A stretch of DNA of 64,000 nucleotides, taken from Rhodococcus sp. Leaf278. GTDB taxonomy: Bacteria; Actinomycetota; Actinomycetes; Mycobacteriales; Mycobacteriaceae. Under the pieces are notes generated by a model, which saw only the letters and a list, made by a program, of their open reading frames with translations, did no database searches and was not told the origin of the DNA. How positions within the stretch are numbered: position 1 is the stretch's first letter; the number at the start of each line of letters is the position of its first letter. Made by a program: the position numbers and the translations under genes. The stretch is taken from NCBI RefSeq assembly GCF_001426085.1, contig NZ_LMRR01000004.1, positions 124,001-188,000 on the forward strand, in the 5' to 3' direction. Below are positions 60,228 through 64,000 of the stretch, in pieces.

Positions 60228-62531
60228 ATGGCATTGGGCTCCGACCGGTTCTGGCGTGTTCTCGGACGCTCTGCGCAGAAGGCCCAGAGCACCTCCCGTC
60301 AGCGCGTGGAGCGGGCCCAGGAGCACGCCGAGTGGGCGGCTGCTCTGGACGACAGCAACTTCGCGACAGAGGCGACCGCACTGCGCGTCGACTCTGCGGC
60401 GCGACTCGATGTTCCGCGGTACCTCGCACTGGTGCGTGAGGCGAGCGAGCGAACCCTGTTCATGCGGCCCTTCGACGTACAGCTCCACGGTGCCGTGCGG
60501 CTTCTCGCCGGTGACGTAGTGGAGATGGCGACGGGTGAGGGCAAGACACTGGCCGGTGCCATTGCCGCCGTCGGATACGTGTTGTCCGGGCGTGCGGTGC
60601 ATGTCGTCTCGGTCAACGACTTTCTCGCGCAACGCGACGCGCAGTGGATGAGGCCGTTGTTCGAGGTTCTGGGCATCACGGTCGGTTCCATCGGTGAGGC
60701 GTCGACCGCGCAGGAGCGTCGCACCGCCTATGCCTGCGACATCACGTACGCCTCGGTCAACGAGGTCGGCTTCGACGTCCTGCGTGATCATCTGGTGAAC
60801 GATCGACAGGATTTGGTTTCGCCCGTTCCCGACGTCGCACTGATCGACGAGGCGGACTCCGTGTTGGTCGACGAGGCACTCGTCCCGCTGGTGTTGGCCG
60901 GTTCGGTGTCCGGTGACGTCTCGACGTCGACGGTGATGAACGCAGTCCGACTGTTGGACAAGGGTGTTCACTACGACACCGATGCCGAGGGAAGGAACGT
61001 GTTCCTCACCGACGAGGGCGCGTTGCGGATCGAGAAAGAGCTCGGCGGAATCGATCTGTACTCCGAGCAGCATGTCGGATCCACGCTGGTGGCGGTCAAT
61101 GTGGCTCTGCACGCGCAGGTGCTGGTGCAGCGCGACGTCGATTACATCGTTCGTGACGGACGGGTTCAGTTGATCAACGCGTCGCGTGGCCGTGTCGCCG
61201 AACTTCAGCGCTGGCCGGACGGGTTGCAGGCAGCGGTCGAAATCAAGGAGGGACTTGCTCCCACCGAGACCGGTGAAATTCTCGACACGATCACTGTGCA
61301 GGCGTTGATCAATCGGTACGCCACGGTATGTGGCATGACCGGCACGGCGATGGCGGCGGGGGAGCAGCTTCGTACGTTCTACAGCCTCGGCGTCTCGGTC
61401 ATCGAGCCCAACGTGCCGACGGCCCGCATCGACGAAGACGATCGTGTGTTCGACACACTCGAACACAAGAACGCCGCAATTGCTGTGCAGGTCAAGGAGA
61501 TTCACGAGACCGGTCAGCCGATTCTGATCGGAACCCACGATGTCGCCGAGTCCGAGGCATTGGCCGAGACGCTTACCGCGGCGGGCGTGGACGTGGTGGT
61601 ACTCAACGCGAAGAACGATGCCGAGGAAGCTGCGGTCATTGCCGCAGCCGGAGTGCACGGCGCGGTCACGGTGTCGACTCAGATCGCCGGTCGCGGAACC
61701 GATATCAAGCTCGGCGGTCCCGACGGTGCCGATCGTGACCGTATTGCCGAGCTCGGCGGTCTGTTCGTTCTCGGGACCGGTCGCCACACCACCGAGCGGC
61801 TCGACAACCAGCTCCGGGGGCGTGCCGGCCGGCAGGGAGACCCCGGTCGTTCGCTTTTCTTCGGCAGCTGGGAGGACGACGTCGTCAAGAACAACATAGG
61901 CGACAAGGATGCACCGAAGGGCATCGACGAGAGCGGGATGTTCACCTCGTCGGCTGCGGCCGATCGTGTGGATCATGCGCAACGCATCGCCGAGGGTCAG
62001 ATGCTCGAAATTCATTCGCGTACTTGGCGTTACAATCAGCTGACCGCTCAACATCGTGAGATCCTGGATCGTCGCCGGGCCACGTTGCTGGACTCGGACG
62101 AGGCGTTGACTCTGCTCGAGCAGCAGTCGCCGACGCGCACGAAGGAGCTCCGCGAGACCGTGTCCGAGGAGATTCTGGTCGACGTCGCCCGCCAGATCGT
62201 CCTCTACCACCTCGATCGGTCATGGTCCGACTATCTCGCGCACCTGGCAGACGTGCGTGAGAGCATCCACCTTCGGGCGTTGGGGCGCGAGAATCCGCTG
62301 GACGAGTACCACCGCATCGCCGTCGAGGCGTTCAAGACGGTTGCATCGAAGGCGATGGATCTCTCACACGCCACCTTCGAGTCGGCCGACATCACCTCGG
62401 AAGGAATCGATCTCGACGACGCCGGTCTGCGTCGACCGACATCGACGTGGACGTACATGGTGCACGACAACCCGTTTGCGTCCCGCGGAAACGCCGGTGC
62501 GGCCGGGCTGGGGCCGATCTTCGGTGGCTGA
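60228..62531 (+). CDS. secA2: accessory Sec translocase ATPase SecA2
   Basis: A 767-residue SecA2. Walker A is ATGEGKTL (101-108) and the DEAD-type Walker B is [12 protein letters not shown] near 206. [19 protein letters not shown] and [12 protein letters not shown] are the helicase motif region. It lacks the C-terminal zinc and lipid-binding tail of housekeeping SecA, and is shorter (SecA1 about 950). In mycobacteria SecA2 exports a small set of proteins, some without signal peptides. ATG at 60228 follows AGGTAGGG; a TTG two codons earlier is possible. The next gene starts inside its 3' end. Confidence 0.95.
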   Translation: MALGSDRFWRVLGRSAQKAQSTSRQRVERAQEHAEWAAALDDSNFATEATALRVDSAARLDVPRYLALVREASERTLFMRPFDVQLHGAVRLLAGDVVEMATGEGKTLAGAIAAVGYVLSGRAVHVVSVNDFLAQRDAQWMRPLFEVLGITVGSIGEASTAQERRTAYACDITYASVNEVGFDVLRDHLVNDRQDLVSPVPDVALIDEADSVLVDEALVPLVLAGSVSGDVSTSTVMNAVRLLDKGVHYDTDAEGRNVFLTDEGALRIEKELGGIDLYSEQHVGSTLVAVNVALHAQVLVQRDVDYIVRDGRVQLINASRGRVAELQRWPDGLQAAVEIKEGLAPTETGEILDTITVQALINRYATVCGMTGTAMAAGEQLRTFYSLGVSVIEPNVPTARIDEDDRVFDTLEHKNAAIAVQVKEIHETGQPILIGTHDVAESEALAETLTAAGVDVVVLNAKNDAEEAAVIAAAGVHGAVTVSTQIAGRGTDIKLGGPDGADRDRIAELGGLFVLGTGRHTTERLDNQLRGRAGRQGDPGRSLFFGSWEDDVVKNNIGDKDAPKGIDESGMFTSSAAADRVDHAQRIAEGQMLEIHSRTWRYNQLTAQHREILDRRRATLLDSDEALTLLEQQSPTRTKELRETVSEEILVDVARQIVLYHLDRSWSDYLAHLADVRESIHLRALGRENPLDEYHRIAVEAFKTVASKAMDLSHATFESADITSEGIDLDDAGLRRPTSTWTYMVHDNPFASRGNAGAAGLGPIFGG

Positions 62532-62931
62532 CGCGCGGCACGCGGTGGTCGTTCTCGCGTTGGGATTGAGCGGGGTGGCGTCCGCGTGTGCCGACACTTA
62601 CGGCGAATTTCCGGCCGACAAGACTTACTCGTCCATCGATGCGCCCGGCTCTTACGTGCCGGTGGACGGAACCACGATCAGGCTCGAATTCTCGGACGAC
62701 CGGATTTCGGCAGAGGCCGGGTGCAACAGATTGTTCGGCACGGTCGATACCTCGCAGGGCAGGATCACCACCGATTCCCTCGGTTCCACCCGAATGGGTT
62801 GTCCTGGAGCATTGATGGATCAGGACGCGTGGCTCTCGGACTTCCTGACGTCCACGCCGCGGTGGTCTCGGAACGACGGCACCATGACCCTGGACAACGG
62901 CAGCGAACGGATCGTCTTCGCGGAGTCCTGA
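62524..62931 (+). CDS. META-domain (HslJ-like) putative lipoprotein
   Basis: About 135 residues. The signal has a short hydrophobic core ([17 protein letters not shown]) and a possible lipobox ASAC. The mature META domain (about 40-130) contains [21 protein letters not shown] and [21 protein letters not shown], typical of HslJ proteins, where the Cys pair is conserved. GTG at 62524 lies 8 bp inside secA2, giving a translational link. The export route is not known, but the position makes it a candidate SecA2-related gene. Confidence 0.85.
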   Translation: MADARHAVVVLALGLSGVASACADTYGEFPADKTYSSIDAPGSYVPVDGTTIRLEFSDDRISAEAGCNRLFGTVDTSQGRITTDSLGSTRMGCPGALMDQDAWLSDFLTSTPRWSRNDGTMTLDNGSERIVFAES

Positions 62932-62943
62932 TCTGCCGGAGCT

Positions 62944-63531
62944 CTAGCGCCGGATGCGATCGGTCGTCGAGTGCCGGACTCCGTCGACGAAGAGCCGCAA
63001 TCCGAAATCGAATCTGCTGGTCGGGTCCGGACTCTCGAACATGGGGGACGCCTCGGGGGTGAGGGCTCCCGCGGAGTCCATCTGTAGACGCGATTGTTCG
63101 TCGACTGTTTGGCCGAGAACGTAGTACAGCAAGGTGTCGGCGGTCAGTTCCGCGTCGCGTCGCGGAAGTCCCGCGCGAATGCAGACGGCGGCAATGCGTT
63201 CGCGGATGCGATTGGTGGTCATCCTCGACGCGTAGGTCGCGGCGACCAGTTCGGCCCCGTCTCGGCGGGAGAGAAGCGCGTCGCGCAGTCGATGAGCGAT
63301 CTGCTCGATTTGCGTGTCCCATGCGCCCTCGGTGGGCGGTGCATCGGCGCTGGACAGCAGATGGTCGGCGATCGCGCCGAGCAGGGTCTGTTTGTTGGGG
63401 AAGTGCCAGTACAGCGCACCGGGCTGCACGTGCAGGGACGTCGCCAGCCGGCGCATGGTCAGGTCGGCCAGGCCGTACTCGTCGAGGATGGCGATCGCGC
63501 CGTCCAGGACGTCTTGCCTGTTGAGTTGCAC
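62944..63531 (-). CDS. bioQ: TetR-family repressor, BioQ-like
   Basis: A 195-residue TetR protein. The HTH (about 8-50) reads DLTMRRLATSLHVQPGALYWHFPNKQTLLGAIADH-like, and the C-terminal domain is TetR_C type. It is divergent from bioB and two TGAAC-N3-GTTCA palindromes lie between them, matching the 13-bp BioQ motif described in Corynebacterium and Mycobacterium. It most likely represses biotin genes. GTG at 63531 has GGGGGA 5 bases upstream; the TTG at 63543 is a poorer start. Confidence 0.82.
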   Translation of the reverse strand: MQLNRQDVLDGAIAILDEYGLADLTMRRLATSLHVQPGALYWHFPNKQTLLGAIADHLLSSADAPPTEGAWDTQIEQIAHRLRDALLSRRDGAELVAATYASRMTTNRIRERIAAVCIRAGLPRRDAELTADTLLYYVLGQTVDEQSRLQMDSAGALTPEASPMFESPDPTSRFDFGLRLFVDGVRHSTTDRIRR

Positions 63532-63564
63532 TGCTTCCCCCAAGTCGATCGACGCCTCGTCGCT

Positions 63565-63622
63565 TTGACAGTAGCCGAGCGCGGTGCCTAACGTGAACGC
63601 CGTTCAACTTGAACGGTGTTCA
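63565..63622 (+). promoter_or_regulatory. bioB promoter with two BioQ-type operators
   Basis: TTGACA (63565-63570) and TAACGT (63589-63594), 18 bp apart, form a good promoter. TGAAC-GCC-GTTCA (63594-63606) and TGAAC-GGT-GTTCA (63610-63622) are perfect 13-bp palindromes, 16 bp centre to centre, overlapping the probable transcription start. Bound BioQ would block bioB. Confidence 0.8.
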
Positions 63623-63654
63623 ATACGTCGCCGTTCGACTACGAGGGGACCGGA

Positions 63655-64000
63655 ATGGACATTTTGCGCACGGCGCGTACACAGGTGCTCGACGACGGAA
63701 TTGCACTCGAACGATCTCAGGTTCTCGAGGTCCTCGAACTCGGCGACGACCGTCTCGAGGAGGCGATGCTGCTGGCGCACGAGGTGCGGATGAAGTGGTG
63801 CGGCCCCGAGGTGGAGGTGGAAGGAATCGTCAGCCTCAAGACCGGCGGGTGTCCTGAGGACTGCCACTTCTGTTCGCAATCAGGGCTTTTCGCATCTCCG
63901 GTGCGCGCTGCCTGGCTCGACATCCCGTCTCTGGTCGAGGCGGCCAAGCAGACGGCGAAGACGGGGGCCACCGAATTCTGCATCGTTGCGGCGGTCCGCG
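63655..64000 (+). CDS. bioB: biotin synthase BioB (5' part, cut by window end)
   Basis: The first 115 residues of a radical SAM enzyme that inserts sulfur into dethiobiotin, the last step of biotin synthesis. The 4Fe-4S motif is [14 protein letters not shown] with C66, C70 and C73. [13 protein letters not shown] and [14 protein letters not shown] match BioB. ATG follows GAGGGGACCGG. The gene continues beyond the window edge. It is transcribed from the BioQ-controlled promoter. Confidence 0.96.
   Translation, partial: MDILRTARTQVLDDGIALERSQVLEVLELGDDRLEEAMLLAHEVRMKWCGPEVEVEGIVSLKTGGCPEDCHFCSQSGLFASPVRAAWLDIPSLVEAAKQTAKTGATEFCIVAAVR

Noticed and set aside
59826..62210. 794-codon open frame antisense to the DHFR-like gene and secA2
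   Set aside because: No motif and opposite to two conserved genes.

Overview
The window looks like chromosomal DNA of a high-GC mycolic-acid actinobacterium, most likely Rhodococcus or a close relative. The evidence is the CrtO-type carotene ketolase, the mycobacterial-type division and cell wall (dcw) cluster ending in sepF-yggT-wag31, an F420-dependent reductase, SecA2, an MTB12-like lipoprotein, frequent GTG starts and many 4-bp ATGA/GTGA overlaps. No rRNA, tRNA, insertion sequence, prophage or CRISPR array was seen. Nearly all genes are core or niche-core genes.

Layout. (1) 0.1-3.2 kb: carotenoid hydratase (cruF-like), crtO and a GNAT gene, all on the minus strand. They diverge from a HEPN-domain gene across a full-consensus LexA (SOS) box. 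(2) 3.4-25.7 kb: a DUF3040 membrane protein, then the complete dcw cluster mraZ-rsmH-ftsL-pbpB-murE-murF-mraY-murD-ftsW-murG-murC-ftsQ-ftsZ-pgeF-yggS-sepF-yggT-wag31 and a 58-residue membrane peptide. It builds lipid II and the divisome, then the polar growth scaffold. MraZ-type TGGGG repeats precede mraZ. (3) 25.7-39.8 kb: an ileS T-box leader, ileS, def, dinB, three lipoprotein genes beside lspA, an RluA-type pseudouridine synthase, a membrane-anchored unknown and dnaE. (4) 40-44 kb: an F420-type reductase, ilvA, and a TetR/efflux pair with duplicated operators. (5) 44.1-52.7 kb: a minus-strand operon of an OafA/SGNH acyltransferase and treX-treY-treZ, which converts alpha-glucan to trehalose. 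(6) 53-60.2 kb: small regulatory and transport units (DHA1 exporter, MerR pair, PAS-GGDEF protein, CHAP protein, sirtuin, HTH and NTF2-like pair, TetR and DHFR-like pair). (7) 60.2-64 kb: secA2 with an overlapping META-domain lipoprotein, then a bioQ-like repressor divergent from bioB, which is cut by the window edge.

As I recall M. tuberculosis gene order, part 2 corresponds to the Rv2145c-Rv2170 block and parts 3-5 and 7 to the Rv1536-Rv1589 block. Here the two are joined directly at wag31/ileS.

I found no wholly new multi-gene system. The strongest new leads are regulatory: the SOS box shared by a HEPN gene and a GNAT-carotenoid operon, inverted tandem MraZ-like boxes upstream of mraZ, a tandem hairpin repeat inside the mraZ-rsmH gap, an orphan multi-palindrome promoter before a DHA1 exporter, and an acidic insert in TreX. 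The only gene-free stretch over 300 bases is 4512-5026, which holds a strong terminator-like hairpin and the two groups of MraZ-like repeats.
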